Source: Marininema mesophilum
GTDB lineage: Bacteria > Bacillota > Bacilli > Thermoactinomycetales > DSM-45169
DNA: 42,834 nucleotides
Direction: 5' to 3'
Assembly: GCF_900106775.1 (NCBI RefSeq)
Contig: NZ_FNNQ01000020.1
Coordinates: forward strand, 1-42,834
A program made the position numbers and the translations under genes. Below, piece by piece: positions 1 to 7,227 of the stretch. Numbering within the stretch: the first letter of the stretch is position 1; each line of letters opens with the position of its first letter. Below the pieces are notes generated by a model that was not told where the DNA came from, made no database searches, and saw only the letters and a program-made list of their open reading frames with translations.

Positions 1-3
1 GTA

Positions 4-288
4 ATGATCACCACAGGATTAGGGATACATTTCACGAAGTTACTCTTTATACCGAACTCCCTAGGCATAGTTGTTTACATCCTTTCCATGATGGCCGCAA
101 TGAAATTATACAAAAAGAAATCCATGGTTTGGGTTAGCGGATTGATTTCGCTTATAGTGCTTGTACTGTTTAGTCCTTTCCTTGGATTACACCTCATCGT
201 GCCTGTCTTGGTTAGTAGTCTTTATTTCACATACAAGAAATCAAGAAGTAGGAAAGATCTAATGCAAAAACCTGTTAATTATTCCTAG
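4..288 (+). CDS. Small hydrophobic membrane protein, unknown function (possibly 5'-truncated)
   Basis: A 94-residue reading frame with two or three hydrophobic stretches (about residues 10-33, 42-55 and 60-76), a basic Lys-rich loop between them (KLYKKKS) and a basic C-terminus (KKSRSRKD). This is the pattern of a small polytopic inner-membrane protein. The frame is still open at the first base of the window, so the ATG used here may be internal and the gene may begin outside. No family was recognised. It lies on the same strand as adaA, about 50 nt upstream of that gene's ribosome site. Confidence 0.45.
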   Translation: MITTGLGIHFTKLLFIPNSLGIVVYILSMMAAMKLYKKKSMVWVSGLISLIVLVLFSPFLGLHLIVPVLVSSLYFTYKKSRSRKDLMQKPVNYS

Positions 289-337
289 AAGGGGCTCTAA
301 TCCCACATGAACTCGATTGAACTTGGAGGTGTGAAAA

Positions 338-895
338 ATTAACATTTCCCAATCCGAAAAGTTATGGCAGGCAGTTGTTCAATGCGATGGAACGTACGAT
401 AGATGCTTCTATTATGCAGTAAAAACTACTAAGATATTTTGCCGTCCCTCATGTAGATCAAAGACGCCCAAGGAAGAGAACGTGGCATACTTTTTTCGAA
501 TCGAGGATGCACTTCGTTCCAATTATCGGCCTTGTAAACGATGCCGTCCCGATCTTTTCCAAGCTAACTATGAACCTACTCAAGAAGCGGTTGGTCAAGT
601 TCAACAATTGTTGGAAAGTAAGTATGATCAATCGTGGACATTGGAGAAGCTTTCCAACCATGTGGGCATCAGTGCTTGTCATTTGCAACGACTATTCAAG
701 AACAAGACGGGACTTAGTCCTCGACAGTATCTCAATCGAATTCGTATACAGCGAGCAAAGCGATTGCTTCTAAATGGAAAAATGAACAATGTGGAGATAT
801 GCTATGCGGTAGGATTTAGAGAACCCAATCAGTTTTATGCTGCTTTTCGCAAGGAAACGGGCTCTTCACCATTGAATTTTAAGCGGAGTCAATAA
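338..895 (+). CDS. adaA: AdaA: methylphosphotriester-DNA methyltransferase / AraC-type activator
   Basis: N-terminal zinc domain plus AraC-type helix-turn-helix of the adaptive response to alkylating agents. The zinc cysteines fall at residues 35, 39, 66 and 69 (FCRPSC and PCKRC), exactly the spacing of Ada Cys38/42/69/72; the first is the methyl-accepting cysteine. Residues about 85-185 form the AraC domain (SPRQYLNRIRI, VGFREPNQF). As in Bacillus, this is the activator half only; a methylguanine methyltransferase lies at 35.9-36.4 kb. The zinc domain is intact only if translation starts upstream of the GTG at 482. The frame has no ATG, GTG or TTG there: after an in-frame stop at 332-334 the only plausible initiator is ATT at 338, 8 nt behind a good GGAGG (325-329). 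The alternative is a start GTG at 331 with a one-base frameshift just after it. Function is secure; the start is not. Confidence 0.85.
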   Translation: MNISQSEKLWQAVVQCDGTYDRCFYYAVKTTKIFCRPSCRSKTPKEENVAYFFRIEDALRSNYRPCKRCRPDLFQANYEPTQEAVGQVQQLLESKYDQSWTLEKLSNHVGISACHLQRLFKNKTGLSPRQYLNRIRIQRAKRLLLNGKMNNVEICYAVGFREPNQFYAAFRKETGSSPLNFKRSQ

Positions 896-1027
896 TGTAC
901 TATTTCTCAAGCGAATTGATTTACCGAAAGTGGATTTGAGCTATTAGAACCGTGTGAACCATAAAAAAACACGATCCTGTTACTGGTTATTAGCCAGATT
1001 CACCCCAGGTTCGTGTACTTTCTTCAA

Positions 1028-1294
1028 CTATATTGTTTGTTTACTATGGATAGCATGGTTTATTTTCTCAACTTCTATCAATATATTATCCGCATGTTTC
1101 TTCAGTTGCTTTCCTTCTTCTGTAATCTCAACGCCTCTTTTGGTGCGCTTCAATAATTTTACTTTTGTTTCTTCCTCTAGGCACTTTATTTGCTTGCTTA
1201 AGGCAGGTTGGGTGATATGGAGTTCTTTTGCAGCTTTTGTAAAGTTCCCAAACTTAACTACCATAATAAAGTAGCGTAGTTGAAATATCTCCAT
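1028..1294 (-). pseudogene. LysR-family regulator fragment (DNA-binding domain only)
   Basis: Eighty-eight residues matching the N-terminal winged helix-turn-helix of LysR regulators: MEIFQLRYFI, then FTKAAKELHITQPALSKQIK and the wing (RGVEITEEGK). It stops right after the linker helix, with none of the roughly 200-residue effector-binding domain. Family members are about 290-300 residues. Neither frame of the downstream 100 bases resembles that domain, so the gene looks 3'-truncated, although a short DNA-binding protein could still be made. A ribosome site (AAAGGAGAAGAA) precedes the ATG. Confidence 0.7.
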
Positions 1295-1583
1295 CTAGTT
1301 CTTCTCCTTTTTTGATACCGCAGAGTCAACGTATTGATTAACTTAAGTTCAGAAAGTGAAGAGCGAGTGGGGACAAACGAGTCTTGTCATTCCGCTAAGG
1401 ACGAACAAAATTAACCGATGAGGGGCAGGAGTAAATCCTGTGGAGTACTGACGAATATGTTTCTTAACTTAAACGTTCAAATTCGCTTCTCCCCTCCACC
1501 GAGTTAAATAGCAAATCTCCTTGTCCCTCACGTACTTCCTTTCCACCACCTTTTTAGATAATCAACAATTCTGAGCGGAATCA
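1295..1583. other. Intergenic region between truncated LysR gene and the end of the hydrazine operon
   Basis: No convincing gene. It holds the upstream region of the LysR fragment and the 3' flank of the aspartokinase gene. No clear factor-independent terminator follows the aspartokinase stop. On the minus strand a short open stretch continues just past the aspartokinase (1495-1560 area), but it has no recognisable product. Confidence 0.4.
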
Positions 1584-2609
1584 TCAAATATACAAAGGAT
1601 GTTGATGGCTATGATAAATACATTCTTTGTCTATTATTTCGTGAAGGAAGGAAACGATGGATTTTTCCAATCTTGTTAGGATTTGAAATTCTATCGAACC
1701 GTGGGTGCAACTCAAGGAGTAGATATGATTTTGATGTAAAACTTTCTTCAAAAAGTTGCTAAAAAAAACAGATTCACTTAGCGGATCTATTACTATAGAT
1801 ACAGTAGAGCTCTCTTTGTTAAATGGTTTACTCGTTAAAGAATATGTGATTTTTTTATCGCACGGATTGGTTAATGTACCAATGAAAGTTCCTTCATCTG
1901 TAGTTTGATTATCAAATGATGTAACTTTTATAGGTGTTTGATATTTTGAAGCCCAGTTAACAGCTTCAGGATGAAGGACCCGAGCTCCTTTTGACGCAAG
2001 TAATAACGCAGCTTCATAAGAGAGGTGAGTAACGATTTTTGCATCCTTTACGATGTCTGGATCAGCAGTCATAATTCCTGGGACATCTGTGTATAGTATG
2101 ATCTCTTGAGCATGTAAAGCATGACCGAGGGCAGCGGCAGTTGTATCGCTACCACCCCGGCTTAAGGTAGTGATTTCTCCATAAACACTGCTTCCTTGAA
2201 ATCCAGCTACTACAGGAATCATTCCTTGTTGTATGTGATATTGGATATGTGAAGGATCAACATAGAGAATAGAAGAAGCAGTTTTGGAGTTTGTTGTGTA
2301 TACGCCACTATCCAATCCAGTGATACATTTAGATGGAATACCCTCCTGCTCTAGTAGGTTGGAAAATAAAGATGCGGAAATAACTTCGCCGCAAGAAGCA
2401 ATCAATGTGTAATTTGCATCAGATGGTTGATTTAGAAGTTGAACTAGTGAGTCAGTGGAATAAGGATTTCCATAGCGACCCATGGCTGAGACGACAATAA
2501 CCGGTGTGATTCCCATGCTCAAAGCTCTTTTCACCTGAGATATTGCATTACTTCTACGTTGTTGATTTAGGAGAGCGGTACCACCGAACTTTAGTATTTG
2601 AATGGACAC
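1584..2609 (-). CDS. Aspartate kinase with shortened regulatory region
   Basis: Aspartokinase (L-aspartate + ATP to 4-phospho-L-aspartate), first step to lysine, threonine and methionine. The amino-acid kinase fold is clear: KFGGTALL near residue 7, the glycine-rich SRGGSDTTAAALG around residue 150, and DVPGIMTADP near 175. The kinase domain ends near 250. Only about 90 divergent residues follow, where typical aspartokinases carry two ACT domains (about 150 residues). It is the last gene of the operon, 15 nt behind the MetRS-like gene. Because lysine is the presumed substrate of the N-hydroxylase in this operon, I infer a feedback-relaxed isozyme that raises lysine supply, as is known for aspartokinases inside other biosynthetic clusters. 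Phosphorylation of a pathway intermediate is the alternative. Confidence 0.8.
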   Translation of the reverse strand: MSIQILKFGGTALLNQQRRSNAISQVKRALSMGITPVIVVSAMGRYGNPYSTDSLVQLLNQPSDANYTLIASCGEVISASLFSNLLEQEGIPSKCITGLDSGVYTTNSKTASSILYVDPSHIQYHIQQGMIPVVAGFQGSSVYGEITTLSRGGSDTTAAALGHALHAQEIILYTDVPGIMTADPDIVKDAKIVTHLSYEAALLLASKGARVLHPEAVNWASKYQTPIKVTSFDNQTTDEGTFIGTLTNPCDKKITYSLTSKPFNKESSTVSIVIDPLSESVFFSNFLKKVLHQNHIYSLSCTHGSIEFQILTRLEKSIVSFLHEIIDKECIYHSHQHPLYI

Positions 2610-2624
2610 GTAATCCCATCCTCT

Positions 2625-4238
2625 TCAGATCATTTCATTCGATGTTACGTACAAGCAAGTATTGTCACAATCTAATAAAACATGATTAAATTCCTCAAGG
2701 TCTGACCAGTATAGTTCTGTTTCATCAACTCCAAAAATTTTAGATAACTCTTTTGAAAAATCCGGCATGATGGGCGCCGAAAAATATACTAGACCATAAA
2801 AAAGATATCCAATTGAGGTTAGGCGATTTTTGTAAGTTTTTTGGTCGATATTCCGCATCGGAAGAACAGACCGTTCAAAATAATATACAACCGACTTTAG
2901 ATAATTATGAAGAGCAGCACTTGCTCTTTGTAAACTAAAGTTATCAATATGACAGTTAGACTCTAGACCTTGCTTGCATGATTGGTAGTAGCCAATCGCA
3001 TGCAGGTCGATACTTTCTTTTTCTAATATCAATTTATGATATTTGTCTACTTGTAAGATGCTGATGAAATTTTTGATCGTAGACACTATTGGTTCAAGCT
3101 CATATGAAATGGTTAGCTCAAGTTCCTTGTAAGAAAAGTTTGTCTGCATGACTTCCGGATTAGTACGACAGAGATGATAACGTAAGTAATCTGGTTGTAT
3201 TTCTTTTACTATATCTTGGCCCCAAATAGCATGACTTCTACTTGTAGAGAATTTTTCGTTTTCTAGCAGGTAAAACTCATTAGTAATGATGTGATCAGGA
3301 TAGAGGTATTCCCCATCAAGAGCCAAGGCGGTTGTTAAATGAAGTACGGCATTAAAAAAACTGTTATCGTAACCCAAGAATTGAACAAATGTAGTGTGAC
3401 TGTTGGTTAGTTTTAAATCTATCTGCTCGTCTTGAGCGTAATTCATTGCAGTACGGAGGTGGCCGGGGTACATTTCAAACCATACATTAATCGTTTGATC
3501 TTCAAATTTTGGTACAGGAACTTGGATTCCCCAATCCGAAGGATATGTTACTGGATAGTCAGGTATTGGATGTGAGGTAAGCCAATTGCAAAGAGCTTTT
3601 AGGTGGGGGCGCCAACTTTTTCTCGAAGAGTAAAAGGATTTGAGTGCAGAGCGATATTTGTCAATGGGAAAAAATAGCCCTGTGTATTGTGTTAGACGTG
3701 GTGTTGAGTCGCAAGTACTGCATTTAGGATCATAGAGATCTACCGGTCTGTTTATTCGGCCACACGCCTCACATAAATTACCAGAAGCGTTTTCGAAACA
3801 ATAGGGACACTTGCCCTTAATATGTGATTCAAACAGAAGTTTATCGCAGTGATCACAACAGTATATTGGCTCTTTTTTTTCTTGAAATAGACCTTTTTCA
3901 TACATTATTAAAAATAGATTTTGAACAAAGCGGATATGATCACGATTGCCAAGTGAGTTTGTAAAAATATCCATCTCGATGTTGACGGCCTGTAACGTTG
4001 ACAAAATTCCTTTCGTCTTCTCTTTCACTAATTGATTTGGTGTGGTACCTAGTTTGTTGCTCGTAGTAACAATGTAGCTTTGATGATCATCTCCACTACT
4101 TTGAAAGGTAACTTGGTGTCCAAGCATTTTTTGAAAGCGAGTGAAAACATCCCCTGCGAGATAAGGGCCAGATAAGTGTCCAACATGTAGGTCACCATTT
4201 GTTGTTGGTGGTGTAGCAGTTACCAGGTAGTTCTTCAC
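2625..4238 (-). CDS. Methionyl-tRNA synthetase-like protein (probable ligase half of a hydrazine synthetase)
   Basis: Class I aminoacyl-tRNA synthetase of the MetRS type, 537 residues from the chosen GTG. The HIGH motif is HVGH (18-21). The zinc knuckles are intact (CCDHC 127-131, CPYC 144-147, CEAC 156-159, CSTC 173-176). The KMSKS loop is KFSTS (329-333), lacking the second lysine. The C-terminal 180 residues are helical and diverge from the tRNA-binding part. I chose GTG 4238, not the longer frame, because AGAGGTGA sits about 7 nt upstream and the cupin gene ends at 4261. In characterised hydrazine synthetases such a domain is fused behind a cupin and activates the amino acid whose amine attacks N6-hydroxylysine. 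Here it directly follows a separate cupin gene. A housekeeping MetRS is unlikely given the operon. Confidence 0.8.
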   Translation of the reverse strand: MKNYLVTATPPTTNGDLHVGHLSGPYLAGDVFTRFQKMLGHQVTFQSSGDDHQSYIVTTSNKLGTTPNQLVKEKTKGILSTLQAVNIEMDIFTNSLGNRDHIRFVQNLFLIMYEKGLFQEKKEPIYCCDHCDKLLFESHIKGKCPYCFENASGNLCEACGRINRPVDLYDPKCSTCDSTPRLTQYTGLFFPIDKYRSALKSFYSSRKSWRPHLKALCNWLTSHPIPDYPVTYPSDWGIQVPVPKFEDQTINVWFEMYPGHLRTAMNYAQDEQIDLKLTNSHTTFVQFLGYDNSFFNAVLHLTTALALDGEYLYPDHIITNEFYLLENEKFSTSRSHAIWGQDIVKEIQPDYLRYHLCRTNPEVMQTNFSYKELELTISYELEPIVSTIKNFISILQVDKYHKLILEKESIDLHAIGYYQSCKQGLESNCHIDNFSLQRASAALHNYLKSVVYYFERSVLPMRNIDQKTYKNRLTSIGYLFYGLVYFSAPIMPDFSKELSKIFGVDETELYWSDLEEFNHVLLDCDNTCLYVTSNEMI

Positions 4239-4260
4239 AACCTTCACCTCTTCATCATTT

Positions 4261-5046
4261 TTATGATGAAACTTCTCCCCACCAAATGCAGAGAATTTCC
4301 ATATTTCCACTTCCATTATTAGTAACTGTATGAACTGAAAAAGGCTCTAAGTAAACGATATCTCCCCTTGAAACAGGAAATTCTTTTCCGTCAACAGACA
4401 TTGTGCCTTCACCTTTCAAAAAGATAAACGCTTCCTCCTCATCATGGTTATGGGGTGTCGTACGTTCACTAGGGGGCAGAATGGCCCATCCAGAACCAAA
4501 AGGAGAGCTATTAGAAGCTTTTATTGGAAAGACTCTTCGAAAATCGGTTCCATACTCAGATTTGAATTTTGCGTTAGACTGTCGATCAATGGATGAATAC
4601 TCTGATTCAACTGTTCTTTTTAAAGCTCTGCTCAAATACAGATCCACTATTTCTTCGTGGTAATGACTTTTCAATCCGCTTTCAACCATTTTCAAGTATT
4701 CGTCAGTAGGAGGATTGAGTTGTTTAATTTCTTTAGGCTGCAATGTAAATACTTCAACTTCTTTTCCTTCAATTGTAGCTGTGTTTTTTTTAAATTCATA
4801 ACCATGTCCATTCGTGACAAGGTCTTCAAGTTTGTTTTGGTTCACTTGGTAAGCTACGCCTAGAACATGGCCACCTGTTAGCGGAAGGATGGTTGATGTT
4901 CCCTTATTTCCAAACTCAGGGTGTTCACCAGTGAAAGCATAGATATAGTCCCGTAGTGTTGCGCATACATATGAATGAAATTCTCCAATGTCTCTCTTCA
5001 TTTCATTGGTGTCCGTACTAATGCCATAGGTAAAAATCCAAGGCAT
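4261..5046 (-). CDS. GGCT-like domain fused to a metal-binding cupin (probable N-N-forming half of a hydrazine synthetase)
   Basis: 261 residues from the ATG at 5046, 7 nt behind AGGGG; an ATG two codons upstream is too close. Residues about 1-130 resemble gamma-glutamylcyclotransferase-like proteins: an opening WIFTYG strand, GVAYQV, then the late PPTDEYLKMVESGLKSH helix. The usual catalytic Glu segment reads LVTNGHG, so activity is doubtful. A helical linker leads to a cupin at about 170-261 with a complete metal set: H199, H201, E205 (PHNHDEEEAF) and H239 (SVHTV). In the s56-p1, triacsin and pyrazofurin-type pathways a zinc cupin plus MetRS-like enzyme rearranges an O-aminoacyl N6-hydroxylysine ester into an N-N bond. 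The order cupin then MetRS, 22 nt apart, fits a split version. Role inferred. Confidence 0.75.
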   Translation of the reverse strand: MPWIFTYGISTDTNEMKRDIGEFHSYVCATLRDYIYAFTGEHPEFGNKGTSTILPLTGGHVLGVAYQVNQNKLEDLVTNGHGYEFKKNTATIEGKEVEVFTLQPKEIKQLNPPTDEYLKMVESGLKSHYHEEIVDLYLSRALKRTVESEYSSIDRQSNAKFKSEYGTDFRRVFPIKASNSSPFGSGWAILPPSERTTPHNHDEEEAFIFLKGEGTMSVDGKEFPVSRGDIVYLEPFSVHTVTNNGSGNMEILCIWWGEVSS

Positions 5047-5062
5047 ACTCATTCCCCTCTCT

Positions 5063-6139
5063 TTACCTTAATTTTTTAAAATAGCCATTTTGCACTTGAT
5101 AGATGGCCCAAGGGAAATTGGCTAGATTATTTTGATCATCGAATAGAAGGCTACCCATCAGATGGTTATTAAGCTGAGACTTAGAATAAAACCATTTTAA
5201 TAGCGAGTCAGTACAACCAACATCTCTCTCAGATAATGATGAAAGTAGCAATTTTGTTGCTATATAACTAGTTATCGAGTATGCACCTGGTTGTGAGCCT
5301 GAATGTTTATGATAACGTTCCAAAAAAGCGGGATATTGAGGATGAGTAGGATCATGACCTGTCGACACAACGTATACTCCTTCTGCAGCATCACCTCCTA
5401 AAAATGGAAATTCACTTATATATGCATCATCTGCCATCACGATCGGAGATTTGTTGCCCCTTCTATATAATTCTTTGATAACTTTACTTCCCACTTGATA
5501 AGTTCCCGCAAAAAGAATCGCTTCGCAATAGTCAGGAATGCGGGTATCTCCTTCCTCCCATGTAATCTCAGTTATATCAGATACATCATTTTTTCTAAGT
5601 TCGCACTTCAATAGTTGAGATAGACTATTGCCATGTTTATTATGCTGTTTTATAATTGTTACATTTTTCGATTTTAATGACTTTAAAGAAAATTCTACCA
5701 TTTTATTTGCTAAGTGATGATCTTGACCAAAAAACCGCAATACATGCTTATAATTCTGTTGTGTAATATCAGGATGAGATGTTGCTGGAGCCAAATATAA
5801 AATCTTATTTTTTTCGTAGAGTGGAGCAGCTTTTAAAGCTTCTGTACTAGCTAAGTGTCCAATGACTGCCTGTACACCTTGTTGCACTAAATAATTGGCT
5901 GCTTCACTTACTGTAGATTCCTCCAAAACATCTTCTGCCCATACTATTTCTAAGGAATACAAGGGAGATGTTACTGACCAATCCTCTATCGCAAGATACA
6001 CACCTGTACATAGCTCTCTTGTATGCCCTCCTAAATTACCACTAACACCCAGTTTAATAGTTTGGGATTGAGATGGATTGTACTTGTGGTTATGCTTCAA
6101 TAAGGAAAGAGGGTTGAAGTCTGTTGTCTGCTTATACAT
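5063..6139 (-). CDS. LivJ/AmiC-type ligand-binding protein without signal peptide
   Basis: A type-1 periplasmic-binding fold: first lobe with TIKLGVSGNLGG, a TGVYLAIEDW helix and the AVIGHLAST segment typical of branched-chain amino acid or amide binding proteins, then a second lobe (APATSHPD, FGQDHHLANK, ADDAYISEF, GVYVVSTGHDP). The 358 residues match the family's mature length. The N-terminus (MYKQTTDFNPLSLLKHNHKYN) is polar and has no lipobox or hydrophobic core, so it appears cytosolic, like AmiC-type sensors. No permease or ATPase genes accompany it. It overlaps the SIS gene by 8 nt and precedes the cupin gene by 16 nt. It may sense or chaperone an amino-acid-like intermediate; the function is unknown. 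Confidence 0.7.
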   Translation of the reverse strand: MYKQTTDFNPLSLLKHNHKYNPSQSQTIKLGVSGNLGGHTRELCTGVYLAIEDWSVTSPLYSLEIVWAEDVLEESTVSEAANYLVQQGVQAVIGHLASTEALKAAPLYEKNKILYLAPATSHPDITQQNYKHVLRFFGQDHHLANKMVEFSLKSLKSKNVTIIKQHNKHGNSLSQLLKCELRKNDVSDITEITWEEGDTRIPDYCEAILFAGTYQVGSKVIKELYRRGNKSPIVMADDAYISEFPFLGGDAAEGVYVVSTGHDPTHPQYPAFLERYHKHSGSQPGAYSITSYIATKLLLSSLSERDVGCTDSLLKWFYSKSQLNNHLMGSLLFDDQNNLANFPWAIYQVQNGYFKKLR

Positions 6140-7211
6140 AGAGTTGCCGTGCCTTTTGATATGGATTTTGATCCCTTCGAATTAAATCAGGGTTCAATGT
6201 TCTCTCTACAGCAGAGTAGTATGCGAATAATTGCACGGGTATAGCCTGAACGATGGGCTTTAAAAAAGTACTGCACAAAGGGGTTGTGAGCACATTTGGA
6301 TTACCATAGAGGTGGGGATTGGAAGTAAGAACTAGACTTTGGGACCCTACGGCATCGATGGCACTTAGTGTCTCTTTTGTACGCTGACTACTGTTAGTGG
6401 GTGGGTCAATCATCATCACAAAACTTTCTTGATCACACATAACCATATATCCGTGTAATAATTGCTCCATATCGAGACCCATCGAGAAGATATGGTTTGT
6501 TTCAGCTACTTTTAGGGCAGCTTCCATTGCCAATGGGATAGTGCATCCTGAACCTGTAACTATACAATTTTTCACACCGGAGAGCTTATTAGCCCAATAC
6601 AAAACTTGCTCGTCCAAATCCAAAGCAGCGCTTAGTAATCCTGGAAGTGAATCCACCCAAGTATCATCTAACTCGTAATTGTTCAGATTAATATTTTGAA
6701 AAACATGAAGTAATGTTGTGACACTCAGGGTATAGCTGATTGTGTGTGCAAAGGATTTCTCAAATGGATATCCCGTATCCAGCAAAAAATCGACATGTTC
6801 ATTCAAAGGGCTCTCATTAAATCCGCAGATGCCTACTGTCAGGGCTCCTTTTTCTTTTGCCATTGCTAAGGTTTTTAATGTGAGGTGTGTTTTTCCGGAA
6901 TGACTAACCCCAATTACAATATCTGTTTTGCGTATATCCCAATGATGAAGCAGTTCAAAAGAAGGAACAGCACGTATATTCCAATCTCCATCAGAAATTT
7001 GGTGTCCTATAGCTTCTCCTGCCATACAAACATAGAAAGAAGTACCACATCCCGTTAAAATAACACGATTTTTGCTTGTTATTTGTGTGGCTACCCTTTC
7101 TACAACCGTCTTAAAATGAGAATTTCTATTTAATTTATTGATATAGTCTGGTTGTAGGTTAATCTCCTCATACATATAGAAAGGATGCGAATATCTTGTA
7201 CTGGCACACAT
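6132..7211 (-). CDS. SIS-domain sugar isomerase, GlmS-like, lacking the glutaminase domain
   Basis: 359 residues with two SIS domains, aligning with the isomerase half of glucosamine-6-phosphate synthase. Sugar-phosphate loops are CGTS (55-58) and SHSGKT (103-108, where GlmS has SQSGET). The catalytic set seems kept: E230 and E237 in AMEAALKVAE, H253 in LLHGY, and K353 in the C-terminal PYQKARQLYV (GlmS E481, E488, H504, K603). There is no N-terminal Cys glutaminase. Such stand-alone proteins are aminosugar isomerases, deaminases or deglycases (FrlB, AgaS). In this operon it might attach a sugar to, or release it from, a hydrazine or amine; that is speculation. It starts 16 nt after the oxidase gene. 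Confidence 0.75.
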   Translation of the reverse strand: MCASTRYSHPFYMYEEINLQPDYINKLNRNSHFKTVVERVATQITSKNRVILTGCGTSFYVCMAGEAIGHQISDGDWNIRAVPSFELLHHWDIRKTDIVIGVSHSGKTHLTLKTLAMAKEKGALTVGICGFNESPLNEHVDFLLDTGYPFEKSFAHTISYTLSVTTLLHVFQNINLNNYELDDTWVDSLPGLLSAALDLDEQVLYWANKLSGVKNCIVTGSGCTIPLAMEAALKVAETNHIFSMGLDMEQLLHGYMVMCDQESFVMMIDPPTNSSQRTKETLSAIDAVGSQSLVLTSNPHLYGNPNVLTTPLCSTFLKPIVQAIPVQLFAYYSAVERTLNPDLIRRDQNPYQKARQLYV

Positions 7212-7227
7212 GTGCGTACCACCTTTC

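Noticed and set aside
1295..1583. T-box or other riboswitch for the amino-acid genes
   Set aside because: The region is downstream, not upstream, of the operon, and no specifier or antiterminator motif was seen.
2625..4238. Housekeeping methionyl-tRNA synthetase
   Set aside because: KMSKS is KFSTS, the C-terminal tRNA-binding part is divergent, and it sits in an operon with an N-hydroxylase and cupin.
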